DNA from: Galeopsis tetrahit
Taxonomy: Eukaryota; Streptophyta; Magnoliopsida; Lamiales; Lamiaceae
Length of the DNA: 64,000 bases
Reading direction: 5' to 3'
NCBI GenBank assembly: GCA_963675135.1
Contig: OY776119.1
Coordinates: forward strand, 77,741,727 to 77,805,726
Numbering within the stretch: the first letter of the stretch is position 1; every line of letters begins with the position of its first letter. This document shows positions 10,386 through 22,095 of this stretch, piece by piece. A program made the position numbers and the translations under genes. The notes under the pieces were generated by a model. It worked only from the letters and a program-made list of their open reading frames with translations. It had not been told where the DNA came from and made no database searches.

Positions 10386-12109
10386 GTTTGTCCTCAAACA
10401 ACTAAGCACTTAAAGCAATGAGGGTGGAATGATCACAATGGAATATTCAATGCAAATCACACATGCAAAGTAAAGTGTAGTGATATCTCTTTCTCAAAGT
10501 GCATTTCTCAATGAAGGTCATAGGCTCATTATTGCAATTCACACTTATAAATCAAAGAGTGCACAAACACACAACACATTGTGAATGGGAAACACAATCC
10601 AAATGCTCAAGTCCTCTACTCACATGATATAGTGTTTCTCTCAAACACACAAACAAATTGAGGATATTAATGCACTCATCAACTAAGTTATGCTATGCAA
10701 TCACCATATGCTTGCCCAACTTCTACTTTTCACAACTCTCAAATGCTCAACAATGTGATCAATAGGACTTTATCAAGGATGTAACATTGGCTCTTTGGTC
10801 AAGGTGGGGTAAATTTGGATGAAGTAACTCATAAACAAGTGGAGAGCGAGAGATAAAGACGTACATCTCAAAAACTTCTCAAGATAAAGTTACAATTCCG
10901 CGGATTGCAACTCAAAAACTCTAACTTCCACAATTTATTTGTTCTCTTTTAAGCACATTCTACACCACAAAACCATTGAACACTTTTTTGTCTTTTCAAG
11001 CTTTTGGGGCTCTTTGTCCCTCTTTTCTTTTCCTTGATTTTCTTTTCATCTTTCTCTTTTTCTTTCAACTTTTCCAACTTTTCTTTTCACCAAAGATATT
11101 CATTCAATGCACATGCTTTCCACTTTGTCTTTTATCCTCCACTAGATATAGGAATAAAAAGGCTCAAAAAGGCTAAGTGGTTAACATTGTAGTTTGCCAA
11201 GAAAATGAGGAATTAAGCTCAAGGGGCTAACTACGGAAAATTACTTCGGTTTTGGGAAATTTTGGCTAAGTGACTTTTTTAGAACAAGATGGCCTATATC
11301 ACATCACATCATCTCACACAATCATGCTTTCCAAACAAGAACTTAGGCAAGTTCTAGGATTACTAGCAATAACATAGTCCACTCTCAAATTAACTAAACC
11401 GGATTACATGCTCGATTTAAGGCTCAATTCTCACCGGTTTATTCAATATGACTCTCACATTCATCAAATGTCCCCAAACAACAACACATCATGCATCCAT
11501 GCTATCAAAGATCACAAATATGAACACAATCATGATATTATATCCAACATCAATCATGCTTACATTCAAAGCAAATAGACATCACCACAACTACTCAACA
11601 ATGGATTCCAATGACTATTCATGCTCACATTTCACCAAATGTCTACTACCCAACATATGATCAAAACCAACTTAACCAATATAAACATGTGAAAACCAAG
11701 TGTGCGCCGGTGCAAAATGTGACACAAGTAGAATGACGAACTGGTGCAAGGGTAACAACTAGTAGAAAAATAAAAGAAAAAAAAAATAATTCCCCCAAAC
11801 TTAGAATTTTACTATGTATAAATTCTAAGTTTGGGGCTACAAGTTGTTACCTCCCTCCTTGCACATCCAATGCTTCTTCAAAGATCACCATTGCAACACT
11901 TGCTTCCTCCACTCCAAAGTTGGCTTTGCTTCTTCTTCATTCTCCAAGACTTGCTATCCATAGTACTCTTCATCCATACCTACAAAATAAACCAAGCCAT
12001 CAAAACTATCAAAACAATAAAAACAAGAAAGCAATAAAACCTTGGGTTGCCTCCCAAGAAGCGCTATTTTTAACGTCCTATGCCGGACGGTCCTTCCTAA
12101 AGGGGAATA
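10386..12109 (-). other. Non-coding 3' internal region where pol would be expected
   Basis: No reverse transcriptase, RNase H or integrase motif appears in any frame; stops are dense. At 12044-12061, on the minus strand, there is CTTCTTGGGAGGCAACCC, a motif I associate with sequence downstream of pol in Athila/Tat elements, here immediately downstream of the gag-protease stop. A hairpin with PPT-like arms lies at 11790-11836. Confidence 0.75.
11790..11836. repeat. Hairpin made of two PPT-like AAGTTTGGGG arms
   Basis: CCCCCAAACTTAGAATTT is followed after about 12 bases by AAATTCTAAGTTTGGGG, a near-perfect 17-bp stem. The arm repeats the word found in the polypurine tract next to the 3' LTR. 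Confidence 0.8.
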
Positions 12110-14755
12110 TCAAGTCACCCCACCATCCTCCTTATTTTTGACCTTCTTGGCCCAAGCAACTTTCTTGAAACCATTAAAGCATCCACTAGCCACTCCATCC
12201 GGCTCTTCAATCATGTCATAGGAGGTTGATGCCTCATTCATCCCCAAGTTCGTATAAGTAACTTTTCTTGATTTGGGGGAGTTTTTGAAGAAAACTCCCC
12301 CAAACTTGGCCTTCTTGCCCATCTCTAACTCTTTGTCTTCCACTTGGGGGTCCTCCTTCACAAAGTTGATTTTTAAATCTTCTTCCACCTTCTCTTTCAT
12401 TGGCTTTGGAGGGTGATCTCCTCTAGAGTACCCATACTCTCCATCTTCATCATCCCGGACTTTGATAGCTCTATAAATGTTGAACGCGACTTTCTCATCG
12501 TTCACTTGAAGTTTTAGCACTCCTTTCTTTACATCAATTTTAGCCCCACCGGTTGCCAAGAATGGCCTTCCCAAAATCAATGGAACATACTTATCTTCCT
12601 CCATATCCAACACTACAAAGTCCACCGGGAATATAAACTTATCAACCTTAACTAACACATCTTCCACTATACCCAAAGGGTATGTCACGGATCTATCCGC
12701 CAATATAAGGCTCATTGTGGTTTGTGTAAGCTTTCCCAAACCAAGTGACTTGAATATGGACAAGGGCATGAGATTAATGCTTGCCCCCAAATCACACAAA
12801 GCTCGAAATGTACCTCCATCCCCGATGACACATGGTAAAGTGAAAGATCCGGGATCTCTAAGCTTTTGAGGTAGCTTTGCTTGAATGATTGAGCTGCATT
12901 CTTCGGTCAAATGCACCGTTTCATACGCCTCAATTTCCCTCTTGTGTGACATTATCTCCTTCAAGAATTTGAAGTAGTACGGTATTTGTTCAAGAGCTTC
13001 GGCGAAAGGGATGTTGATATGGAGTTTCTTGAACATTTCCACAAACTTGGCAAATTTGTTGTCCAAGCCCTTCTTCTTCAACCTTTGAGGGTATGGGAGA
13101 GGTACTACATTCTTGCCTTTGTCTTGAGGAGGGATTGCCTCCTCACTCTTCTTCTCCTCTACTTTCTCTTCTTCCCTCACTATCTCCTCTTGCCTTTCTT
13201 TCTCTTGTTCCCTCTCTTTCTCTTGTCCATCTTCTTTGTCGACATCCTCGGGTGCCATTACCATTTCCTCCTCTTGTGGCATCTTTGGCCCATCGTAGCT
13301 CGTCCCACTTCTTAGCTTTATAGCTTTGCAATGTTCCTTGGGGTTGAGCTCCGTGTTTGAAGGAAATTGCCCCGGAGTATGTTGACTACCGATGACATTA
13401 GAAAGTTGACTCACTTGCTTCTCTATGGCTCTCACATTATTTGCCACATTTTTGATCATTTCCCCTTGTTCCTCAAGTCTTTGCCATGTCTTGTTTGCAT
13501 TTTCCCTAGTCTCTCTCATGAAGTTTTTAGTTTCCCCCATGAAGGCACCAAACATATCCTCCAATGATGGTTTTGACGAAGACTCCACAATAGTTCCATC
13601 TCTAACATTGAAATTTGGAGGTGGGATAATGGCATTCCTTGTGTTGGCATAGGAAAAGTTCTCATGTTGCCTCAATCTGGGATGATATTGATTCGGATTA
13701 GGAGGTTGCCTCTCATTCCAACCTCTTTCTCGAAAATGACGATTCCTTTGATTGTTCATATAATGGGCCTCTTCATATTGTTCATCACTAGGTCCCATTA
13801 GTGACTTGGCCGCCATCATCGAAGTCAACTTATCCATCTTGTTGGATAAAGTGGCAAAATCATCCGACTCCTTAGTAGAAGCAACTTTCCGGGCTTGCCT
13901 TCTTTCGGATGGCCATTGGTTTCCATTCTTTGCCATCTCCTCTAGAAGCACATAGCCTTCATCCGTCGTCTTTCCTAGAAAAGAACCTCCACCGGCCGAG
14001 GCATCCACCATCCCTCTTGTTCGATGGTCTATCCCGTTGTAGAAATAGCAAATCAATTGGTCTCTTGAGAACCCATGTTGAGGACAACTCCGTATGAGAT
14101 CCTTGAAACGCTCCCAAGCCTCGGCTAAAGACTCATCATCGTCTTGCATGAAAGAAGAAATTTCTCCTCTTATCTTGATGGTCTTTCTTGGAGGAAAGTA
14201 CTTCATGAGGAAAACGTCTACAAGGTCGGCCCAATTTTCGATTGTCCTTAGATCAAGGGACATGTACCATTGCTTTGCACGATCACGGAGGGAGAATGGG
14301 AACAATTGGAGCCGGATGTAATCTTGAGGAACACGATTGATCTTAACCGTTCCACTTATCTCTAGGAATTGAGATAAATGGAGGTTAGGATCCTCCTTTG
14401 ACAACCCTCCAAATTGGTTGTTTTGAACCATCATGATTAGGGCCGGCTTGAGCTCAAAGTTATGAGCATCAACGGGTTCCCGACCCGCTCCTCCATAGGG
14501 CCTCGGAATTGGGCGGAAATGATCTCTTAGTACCCTTTGTGGTCGATTTCCCCCATTCCCATTCGATTCCTCAAATCCATCAACCCCTTGATTCTCAACC
14601 TCCTCCTCAACTTCTTCTACAACCGGATTCTCCCGTCGATTCATTCTTTCCAACTCTAGTCTTCTCCTTTCGGCGTTCCTTCTTCGACAATTGTCTTCAA
14701 TCTCCGGATCTAAGGGTAACACTTCTTGGTGGTTCCTCCTAGATCGTGTGATCAT
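12110..14755 (-). CDS. Gag-protease polyprotein of an Athila/Tat-like retrotransposon
   Basis: Uninterrupted 881-codon ORF. Residues about 120-260 form the retrotransposon gag fold (LQLFPFSLRDRAKQWYMSL, then ADLVDVFLMKYFPPRK and ESLAEAWERFKDLIRSCPQH), which assembles the capsid-like particle. Residues about 420-470 look coiled-coil. A strongly charged Glu/Lys segment lies at about 515-560. A retropepsin-like aspartic protease follows at about 650-770, with DLGASINLMP as the active-site loop and VPLILGRPFLATGGA as the second conserved block. There is no zinc knuckle that I can see. The last part (about 780-881) is hydrophilic and the ORF ends at a plain stop, not a frameshift into pol. The start chosen is the first ATG (MITRSRRN), about 155 bp downstream of the primer site. 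DLG instead of DSG/DTG is usual for this lineage as I remember it. Confidence 0.93.
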   Translation of the reverse strand: MITRSRRNHQEVLPLDPEIEDNCRRRNAERRRLELERMNRRENPVVEEVEEEVENQGVDGFEESNGNGGNRPQRVLRDHFRPIPRPYGGAGREPVDAHNFELKPALIMMVQNNQFGGLSKEDPNLHLSQFLEISGTVKINRVPQDYIRLQLFPFSLRDRAKQWYMSLDLRTIENWADLVDVFLMKYFPPRKTIKIRGEISSFMQDDDESLAEAWERFKDLIRSCPQHGFSRDQLICYFYNGIDHRTRGMVDASAGGGSFLGKTTDEGYVLLEEMAKNGNQWPSERRQARKVASTKESDDFATLSNKMDKLTSMMAAKSLMGPSDEQYEEAHYMNNQRNRHFRERGWNERQPPNPNQYHPRLRQHENFSYANTRNAIIPPPNFNVRDGTIVESSSKPSLEDMFGAFMGETKNFMRETRENANKTWQRLEEQGEMIKNVANNVRAIEKQVSQLSNVIGSQHTPGQFPSNTELNPKEHCKAIKLRSGTSYDGPKMPQEEEMVMAPEDVDKEDGQEKEREQEKERQEEIVREEEKVEEKKSEEAIPPQDKGKNVVPLPYPQRLKKKGLDNKFAKFVEMFKKLHINIPFAEALEQIPYYFKFLKEIMSHKREIEAYETVHLTEECSSIIQAKLPQKLRDPGSFTLPCVIGDGGTFRALCDLGASINLMPLSIFKSLGLGKLTQTTMSLILADRSVTYPLGIVEDVLVKVDKFIFPVDFVVLDMEEDKYVPLILGRPFLATGGAKIDVKKGVLKLQVNDEKVAFNIYRAIKVRDDEDGEYGYSRGDHPPKPMKEKVEEDLKINFVKEDPQVEDKELEMGKKAKFGGVFFKNSPKSRKVTYTNLGMNEASTSYDMIEEPDGVASGCFNGFKKVAWAKKVKNKEDGGVT

Positions 14756-14909
14756 AAACCATGTCTATCAAAAGAGCAAACGAGAGTGAGAATTGCAAAT
14801 AAGATCAAGATAACAAACACAAATATTTTTGGAATTTTGCAAATAAAGAAAGCAAGTAAATGTCTAAACTAAAACTCTCTTAGCATACACTCTAGAGCTT
14901 ATAAAAACC

Positions 14910-14927
14910 TCCCCGGCAACGGCGCCA
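14910..14927 (-). other. Primer-binding site, tRNA-Asp type
   Basis: On the minus strand TGGCGCCGTTGCCGGGGA lies 6 bp downstream of the 5' LTR end. It is complementary to the 3' end of plant tRNA-Asp as I remember it, and is the usual PBS of Athila/Tat-type elements. Confidence 0.85.
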
Positions 14928-14933
14928 TAAACT

Positions 14934-16577
14934 TGATTCACGTGATATGCAACACTAAATAAACAACCGCAAGTATACGGCGTCTATTGTAGCGTGATAA
15001 GCACGAGGTCGATCCCACGAGAAGGTTAAGCGTAAAAGTGGTAGTTTGCTAGTCGAGTTCTAAGTAGACATGATCGATAATTTGAATATGATGATTCACT
15101 CTAAAATTACCTACCAAGTGTCACAAATAAGTAATAAAGAGCAAAGACGAAATCGATCAAATACCATATAAATCAAGAAAACGAAGTGAAACGGATGTAA
15201 CTCAAAGAAAGAAGGTGGGTTCCAAGGCAATTGTAGTATTTAGACGTCCGTTTATGAGAGTTATCTCGTTTAAATGGCTATTAAGGTTATCTCATATAAG
15301 GTGATCGCAAAAGAAGAACTAATCGATCTCTCGATACAAATTAATCCAAAGACGCAATGTAATATAAGCTCGTATGTCTACATCACAAATATTACACCAT
15401 CTAAAATAGCTCCTAAGATCATTTGATTCCCTCTCCGATAATTAATCCTCTCTCGAGATCATAATAATACCGGGTTGCATATTCGCATACGATTAAATGG
15501 AATAAATCTCTCGATACTACCCCAATTAACAATGGATCAAGCAAATCATCATGGCCACTAACAACATGCTTTGCAATGGATAATTGAATATGCAAATAAG
15601 AAATAAACACCAATTAAAGCAAGAAATTACTCATAAACATCAATCCAAATCTCTACAATGCCTTAGAACCACAAAGTTGTTTAACTACTCAAATACATAA
15701 TCAAATCACAAATTCCAAATGAACTAACTAAGTAAAAAGGAAAAGAAAGAGAAAGCTTAGTCTAGATTATGGTAGGGGATGAAATTCCCAAGCTATTGCC
15801 TCCTTCCTTGCATGAATTGGTGGAGAGATGAAGAAGATATGGCCAAAAACCTCCAACTATGTGTAAATGTGTGAAGAACTCTTGAGAAAGGGGTAAGATG
15901 GTGTGAAATTCAAGAAGTGGGGTATTTATAGTGTTGGGGTAGGGTTTGGGTGTGATATTTGCAAGTAGGTCCCTCAAAAATGGAGAAAACACGCGTTTGG
16001 CACCGAGAATAGGATGGCCCGGCCGGGTGGGGAAGTGGCCCGGCCGGGCGGAGTGTTGGCCGAGAAAGATGAGAAACAGGGGCTGAATGGCCCGGTCGGG
16101 CGAGTGGTGCCGCCCGGCCGGGCGGAACTTTCGTAAACAAGGCAATGGGTTGGGGAGTTCGGCCGCCCGGCCGGGCCGTATCTTCGTATTCGGCCAGGAA
16201 TTGCTTGCTCGGCCGCCCGGCCGGGCGAGTCATGCCACCCGGCCGGGCCAAAGTTTCGACTTTGGCTCTTTGTGTCGTTTTCGTCCTCCAACTTCGTCCC
16301 TCCGTTTCTTGAGCTTCCGACCTTCGATCGACTCGATTCTTTTGGCTATTCCACTCTATTTTTCGAGCCGGATCCAATGGTGCACTCCTCTTTCCGGTAC
16401 GATCACTTGTGGTATGTGTTTTGCTCCAAATTCCATCGTTTTACCTATAAAATCGACAAAACAATACCTTTCTCTCATTTTGGCTAAAACAATCATATTC
16501 AATGCATAAATCAATGAAATATCATAAAAAACATGCTTCACATGTGGCTCTAAAATGCGTAAATTCCACCCGAATCA
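14934..16577 (-). repeat. 5' LTR of the gag-protease element (1644 bp)
   Basis: Carries the promoter of the element on the minus strand. It is slightly longer than the other LTR because its GC-rich block (about 16015-16256) has more copies and a different order of CCCGGCCGGG units. Confidence 0.93.
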
Positions 16578-17719
16578 TCAACCTGACAACAATCAGAACA
16601 GCTCTAATTGACAAAGCATTCAACAACACCACCAAAGTCCATGCAAAACACTATTCATCTGAAGAAAATATGAACATCATGTTCATACCTATAGAGAAGA
16701 AAGAGTTGTATCCCTCCAACGGATACATATTCAAACTTCCTATATAAACAGAAGGATCTTGAATTGATCAAATACGGGAAACCAAAGCAATCAAGCTAAC
16801 AAGACAATTTTAGTTCAGAAAACCAATTCATCTGAATTACTTGTTTCCCCATGGTCATATAACCTTCTGTGATCAAAGATTCTAAGCCAATTACAAATCC
16901 AAGTTTAGAGAGATATCATATCCTTAATCAATGTTTATCATTGTAAAGGATATCTCAGTTGGAAAATAACCCTCAACCAAATCCCAGAAAAAAGATTGTT
17001 AAGTTAAGTGTATTGTAGAAGAAGTTGAGTAACTAAGCTATAGTGTGGAACTAAAGCCTAAAGCTCTAAGAAGAAGTAGTTTGAGTACTAGGTCTCTGTA
17101 AACCTAGGGATCAAGGCACTAAGAAGTAATGTGGTTGATCACTGCACCTTGGCACTATAAAACAAGTTAATTCCAAGTGAAGGGATTATATGTCCTGTTC
17201 AATCAGGGAAGTGGATGTAGGAGCTTGAGTCTCTGAACCACTATAAGTGTTTGTGTTATTTTTTTTTAAGTCATTTCATTTACTCACTAATATTGCATAG
17301 TTGTCTATATCATCAAAATTATTTTTAAAAGAAAAACTCTATTGTTGGACAACTTCCCTGATACTGTAATTAAGCAAGAATCATTCATTCAGAACAAAAG
17401 GAGATATAACTTTAAGGGCCTATCCATTCCGCAATTATAAACTTACTGAGATCACATTTCAACTGTCTACTTCATAGTATTCAGAGGAATTGTTATCTAG
17501 TTCAAGAGTTTAACTTTGATAAAAGTCAGAGAGATTGATTGATCAACTCTCCTGAACTAATCAAGTTATAAGTCTGTTTTGACAAAAAGAAAACTAGTAC
17601 ACACAAGTGCATTCCCCCTTCCCCCTCATACACTTGTGTCACTCTCCTTTCAGGACCAACAATTACCGAAGGGGGAGAAAATATAAATGTCCAAAAAAAA
17701 CTCAAGATTAAGTAACTCA

Positions 17720-17929
17720 CAGTAGAGGTAATTTTTTTTTTGTTTGAGAATAGTGCTCGTATAGATAAATGAATTGAGCTCGAGTTCATAAAACATTTGA
17801 TTTATTAATGAGTCGACTTGAGTTCAACTCGTTAGGCTCGACTCGAAAGGCTGGATAGATTCGTTAGACTCGTTTACGAGTCGAGCTCGAACTTTAAGTA
17901 CTTGACTTCGTTCGGCTCAAATAACAACT
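17720..17929. repeat. GAGCTCG-rich degenerate repeat, interrupted by the L1 insertion
   Basis: Permutations of GAGTCGAGCTCGAAC with interspersed CTCGTT. The sequence ends CTCAAATAACAAC, like the end of the similar block at 54617-54924 (TTCGAATAACAAC). The L1 TSD lies in this end. It probably belongs to a non-autonomous DNA element family; ends are uncertain on the left. Confidence 0.55.
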
Positions 17930-18116
17930 ATTTTTTTATCGGTAAAAAAGAGATTTTTATTTATGTGCAATGCTAATGACAAATGTTACATAACATTATC
18001 TAAGATAAACAAAAACCAGCAAAGAGGAAAGAATTTTTTTTTTTTTTGCAGCACCAGAACTCAAAGCAGCTTGTATGAATTCTATAAAATAGCTTATCTC
18101 TCCCCAATTTCATTTT

Positions 18117-21100
18117 CTAAGGCTCCATGGAGTTAATTGGCAGCATCAGCCACTCCCTATATGTCGATCCATGTTTGATGATAGCAACAGCCGTGCACCA
18201 GCTCCACATGCGTTCTTTGATTTCCTCCACAATTCTCACATTGTCCCATTCTCCACTTTCGAATATAACTCCGTTTCTCCATGTCCAAATCGTCCAAACC
18301 ACACAAGACCATAATCCTATTGAAGTTTTATTACCTCTTTTAGTTGGTAAAAACTAGAGCATTGAAGTAGGTGTTCCTTTCTATGTGAGTGTAGAGCCGT
18401 CGGACATCCAAACCCTCTGAAGATGTATATACACACCTGGTACGTCAGTCTGCACCCCAAGAAAAGATGGTTAGACGTTTCCGGTAACTCTCCACACAGC
18501 GTGCATAGTGTTTCTTCGTCCGAGATGATGATTTTTCTTCGGTGGGCAGCCTATCCAAAGGAGTCTCTAAGTCGTGACCATGACTTTGAATGGCGCTATA
18601 CTCCTCCAGATTAGTTCGAATTCCTCCCCCTTGGTGATCCCTCGATCCTCACACTTTCTGCTTTTTGTAATAGTTGATAGGCGGACTTTGAGCTATATTT
18701 TCCATTCGCATTTGCTTTCCACATCCATTCATCTCGTTTATCCTCCATTAGTGAGTACCTGCACACCATAGCCAATATATCACTAAAGTTTTGTCTTTCT
18801 CAGTCCAAAAGAACCCTCCTCCACTCTCATTGCCACCTCCATACCCCCTTCCCAATACCCCATGTCCTTAATTTTTTTCTCCTACCCCAAACTAAGTCTA
18901 AACAGACTCAGAAACTGTACCTTAAGGGTTGTTTCCCCCGCCCAACCCTCTTCCCAGAAACTTGTACCCACCTCATCCCCAATAATCTTTTCAATATTAC
19001 TCCTGAACCACTCTCCCCCAGCCCCAACCCAATGGAGACTACACCCTCCCACCATGAAGAAACTTCTCTCCCTTGGTACTTCCACTGTCATTATTCCCAC
19101 TACACTCTAAGTCCCCATACATGGAATACACGACCCTCACCCATAAACTCTCTCTTTTTATTTAGATAATACCACAACCATTTTTCCATCAGAGCTCTAT
19201 TAAACCACCCAAAGTCCCTCACTCCCATGCCCCCGTCTTTTCTATTGTTACATATATTTTCCCATTTTATCCATGTTATTTTTCTTACCACCCCAAAGAA
19301 AGTTACAGCACACAGATTTCAAAGATTTCAGAACTTTTTTTGGAAGTAGATGATAAGAAAAATAATACAAAGGTATCGATGTCAGGATCGTCTTTAGAAG
19401 TGTCACTCTCCCCCCCCCCCCCCCGAACGAGATCTTTTTAGACTCCCATCTCTTCAGCTTCCTACATAGTTTTTTCTCCAGATAACCACATTTTGCTGCT
19501 CTTCTGGAGTTTACACCAACCCTGATTCCAAGGTAGGAAAACGGTACAACTCCTATTACACACCCGATAGTGGCTGCAATGTTTTGCAGCCTTGTGTGAT
19601 GGACGTTTATGCCCATAAGGCTGCATTTGTTGTAATTTACCTTTAGCCCCGATAACACCTAAAAAATTCTCAGTATTCCCCGCATAGCCCAATCATTTTC
19701 CATACTTGCAGTTCCCATATATACTGTATCATCTGCATATTGGAGATGTGAGATTTTTACGTTATTTTTGCCCATTACAGCCGCTTCGAACCGATTTTCT
19801 CTTACTGCTCTGTTCACTAAGGAGCTCAATCCTTCGACTACAATCAAATATAGGAAGTGGGACAGTGGGTCCCCTTGCCTCAACCCTTGCTCCAGCTTAA
19901 ATTCACCTAACGAGCTGCCATTTATGAGAACCGTAGTCGAGGCAGTAGACACACACACTCCATAATCCATCTTCTCCATTTTCTGCTAAAGTTGAATTGT
20001 TCTAGCATCGTATCTAAGAATTGTTAATCCACAGAGTCGTATGCTTTAGCAAAGTCGATCTTGAGGAACATTCATTCAAGTCTTCTTTTCCTAGCCTCTT
20101 CAGTTGCCTCATTTATGATCACCACTCCATCAAGGATATGTCTGCTTCCAATGAAAGCATTTTGGTTTTCTGATATAATATTCCCTCTGTCCCATAGGAA
20201 CTTGCACACTTGAGATGACACACAATTTAAGAAATGTGTAAGAAAATGTGTAATGAGTAATGTTTTGAGGGGTAGTATTGTAAAGTTTTATGAATAAAGT
20301 AAAGTAAAAAGTAGATTCAGTGTGGAAAAGTAATGGCATATGGGTAAATGAGAATATATTTTGAGGGTGGGGGTTATGAAGATATTTCCTTTTATTGGGT
20401 GTGCAAATTGGTATGGGACATTCATTTATAGAAAGTGTGCAAATTCCTGTGGGACGGAGGGAGTACTATCTATTACTTTGCTCAATCTCTCGGCTAACAC
20501 CTTTGACAGTACCTTATATGCACGCACATCCAATAAGGGATGTGGGTCGGTAGTCGTTTAGGGAACAAGCCTCCTCCTTTTTAGGGATCAACACGATGAA
20601 CGAGGGGTTTGAGCCTTGTATTAATCTGCCATTTTCATGAAAATCTCTCGTCATTCTCATAAAATCACATTTTACTACTTTCCAAAATTCTTTGACAAAC
20701 CTGAAATTAAAGTCATCAAGTCCCGGGCTTTTTGATCCGTCACAGTTCCATATCGTCTCATTTACCTCTTGCTTGGAAAAGGGTTGTGTTAGCTTTTCAT
20801 TGTCGCTAACATTTAATCTTTTCTGTACAAAACCTACTTCCACATACGACCTGTTGCCTTGCCATTTTTTTGAAGTGTTTTTCGAAGAAATTATTTATCC
20901 CCTGCTTGACTAAATTTGGCTCCTCTACCCACTGTCCATCGATTTGCATTCCTCTGATTTCATTGAACTTACGACGTTGGTTCACCGACTTGTGAAAGAA
21001 ACCAGTGTTGATATCCCTCTCTCGTATCCACTTAAATCGAGCCTTTTGCGCCATCTGACTGTCTTTCTTGTTCAAATTCAGGAGGAGTCGTGCCGCTGCT

Positions 21101-22095
21101 TCCTTTCTCTGGAATATTTCCTCGTCTTCAAGTCCAAAAACGTCGTCCACTATGTCCAGCTGTTAGATTCCCTTTCTGAGCTTTTCAATATGGTAGTACA
21201 TGCTTCCAAACACGTCTCTATTCCACGTTCTCAGCTTATCTTTTAACATTTTTAATTTTTCCTTCACCACGAAACCTCTCCAGCTCTCAATTTAGATACT
21301 CCTTCCATGCATCTGAGATGAACTCTCTAAATCTTGGGTGTGACAACCACGCATTTATAAATCTAAAAGATTTTGGTCCCCAATCGACCTCCTTTTTTTC
21401 TAGAAGAATGGGGCAGTGGTCTGATACCAACCTATTTAACCCTTTCTGCACCGAGTGAGGCCATTCATTCAGTCATTAGTCGTTGACAGGGATGAGATCT
21501 AACCTGCTTTTACAGCTCTCGTCTAGTTTGTACCATGTGATTTTTTTCCCGTGAAGGGGTAAATCTTTGAGGGCGAAATCACATATGAACTCGTCGAACT
21601 TCTTGATGTCATTTTTGTTCCCATCTACCCATCTACCAACCCTCTCGGTCTCATACCTAATAGAGTTGAAATCTCCTAGTACACACAAACTGATGTTGCA
21701 ATTCTGTTGAACTAATAAATTGAGACGATCCCATAATTCTATACGGTCACCAAGAGCACAAGGTGCATATATATTGATTATAGCGCAATGCCTCCTATCT
21801 GCCCCCCAAAATCCATTTATAATCACAGCACCGACAATGTCCCAATAACTTGTGCATTTAAAGTTTTTCAAATTTCACATAGTTAACATACCTCCGCTCT
21901 ACCAATTGCACCCCGAGCTGTCTAGCCAAAGTCTCTAGGTCCCCAGGTTTCTCTACAACCTCTCTCGTCAATAACTTCCATCTTTGTCTCTTGTATGCAA
22001 CAAATATCAGTTTTATGTTTCCAAATTAATGATTGAATATCTTTTCTCTTCACCTTGCTCCCCATACTCCTTATGTTGATAGACGGTATCTTCAT
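18117..22095 (-). pseudogene. L1 ORF2 remnant: endonuclease and reverse transcriptase
   Basis: Starts at ATG 22095 with NIRSMGSKVKRKDIQSLIWK and CCIQETKM, the apurinic-type endonuclease; this continues at 21871-21476 with INIYAPC, VLGDFNSIRYETER and SRLDL. Reverse transcriptase follows: FVKEFWKVV and IVLIPKKEEACSLNDYRPTS (20843-20514), then GLRQGDPLSHFLYLIV and the catalytic YADD in LQYADDTVYMG (19979-19720), then FSYLGIRVG, CNFLWGG (19658-19248) and the terminal WTIWTWRNGVIF (18302-18117). It encodes the enzyme for target-primed reverse transcription. Frameshifts and stops separate all blocks, so no active protein is possible. The 3' UTR is 18116-17930. Confidence 0.9.
20181..20463. mobile_element. 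Stowaway-like MITE inside L1 ORF2
   Basis: The left end TTCCCTCTGTCCCATAGGAA and inverted right end CTCCCTCCGTCCCACAGGAA match, flanked by TA at 20179-20180 and 20464-20465. It interrupts the reverse-transcriptase region, so it inserted after the LINE. Another member of the family, with TTGCACA near its ends, lies at 63626-63879. Confidence 0.88.

Larger units (their letters stand above)
8753..16577 (-). mobile_element. Non-autonomous Athila/Tat-like LTR retrotransposon with gag and protease only (TR-GAG type)
   Basis: The TSD TCAAC is perfect (8748-8752, 16578-16582). The LTRs are 8753-10362 and 14934-16577 with TGATTC...GAATCA ends. On the minus strand the order is 5' LTR (right), a tRNA-Asp-type primer site, one 881-codon gag-protease ORF, a 1.75-kb non-coding tail, a polypurine tract and the 3' LTR (left). 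Reverse transcriptase, RNase H and integrase are absent, so the element must have moved with enzymes supplied by a related element. The LTRs differ by only about a dozen substitutions seen by eye plus GC-repeat length differences, so insertion was recent. Confidence 0.93.
8218..17661 (+). mobile_element. Solo LTR (unclassified LTR retrotransposon), split by a nested element
   Basis: The ends are TGTTGG (8218) and CCAACA (17656-17661), with identical 5-bp TSDs ATTAC at 8213-8217 and 17662-17666. Removing the inserted element (8753-16577 plus its TSD copy) leaves about 1.6 kb, and no internal region, PBS or polypurine tract exists, so it is a solo LTR. The right part (16583-17661) shares blocks with the solo LTR at 61501-63376, for example GAAGG..ATTAT..TCAGGGAA and CTTTCAGGACCAACA. 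The family is not identified; 5-bp TSDs fit either copia or gypsy. Confidence 0.88.
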
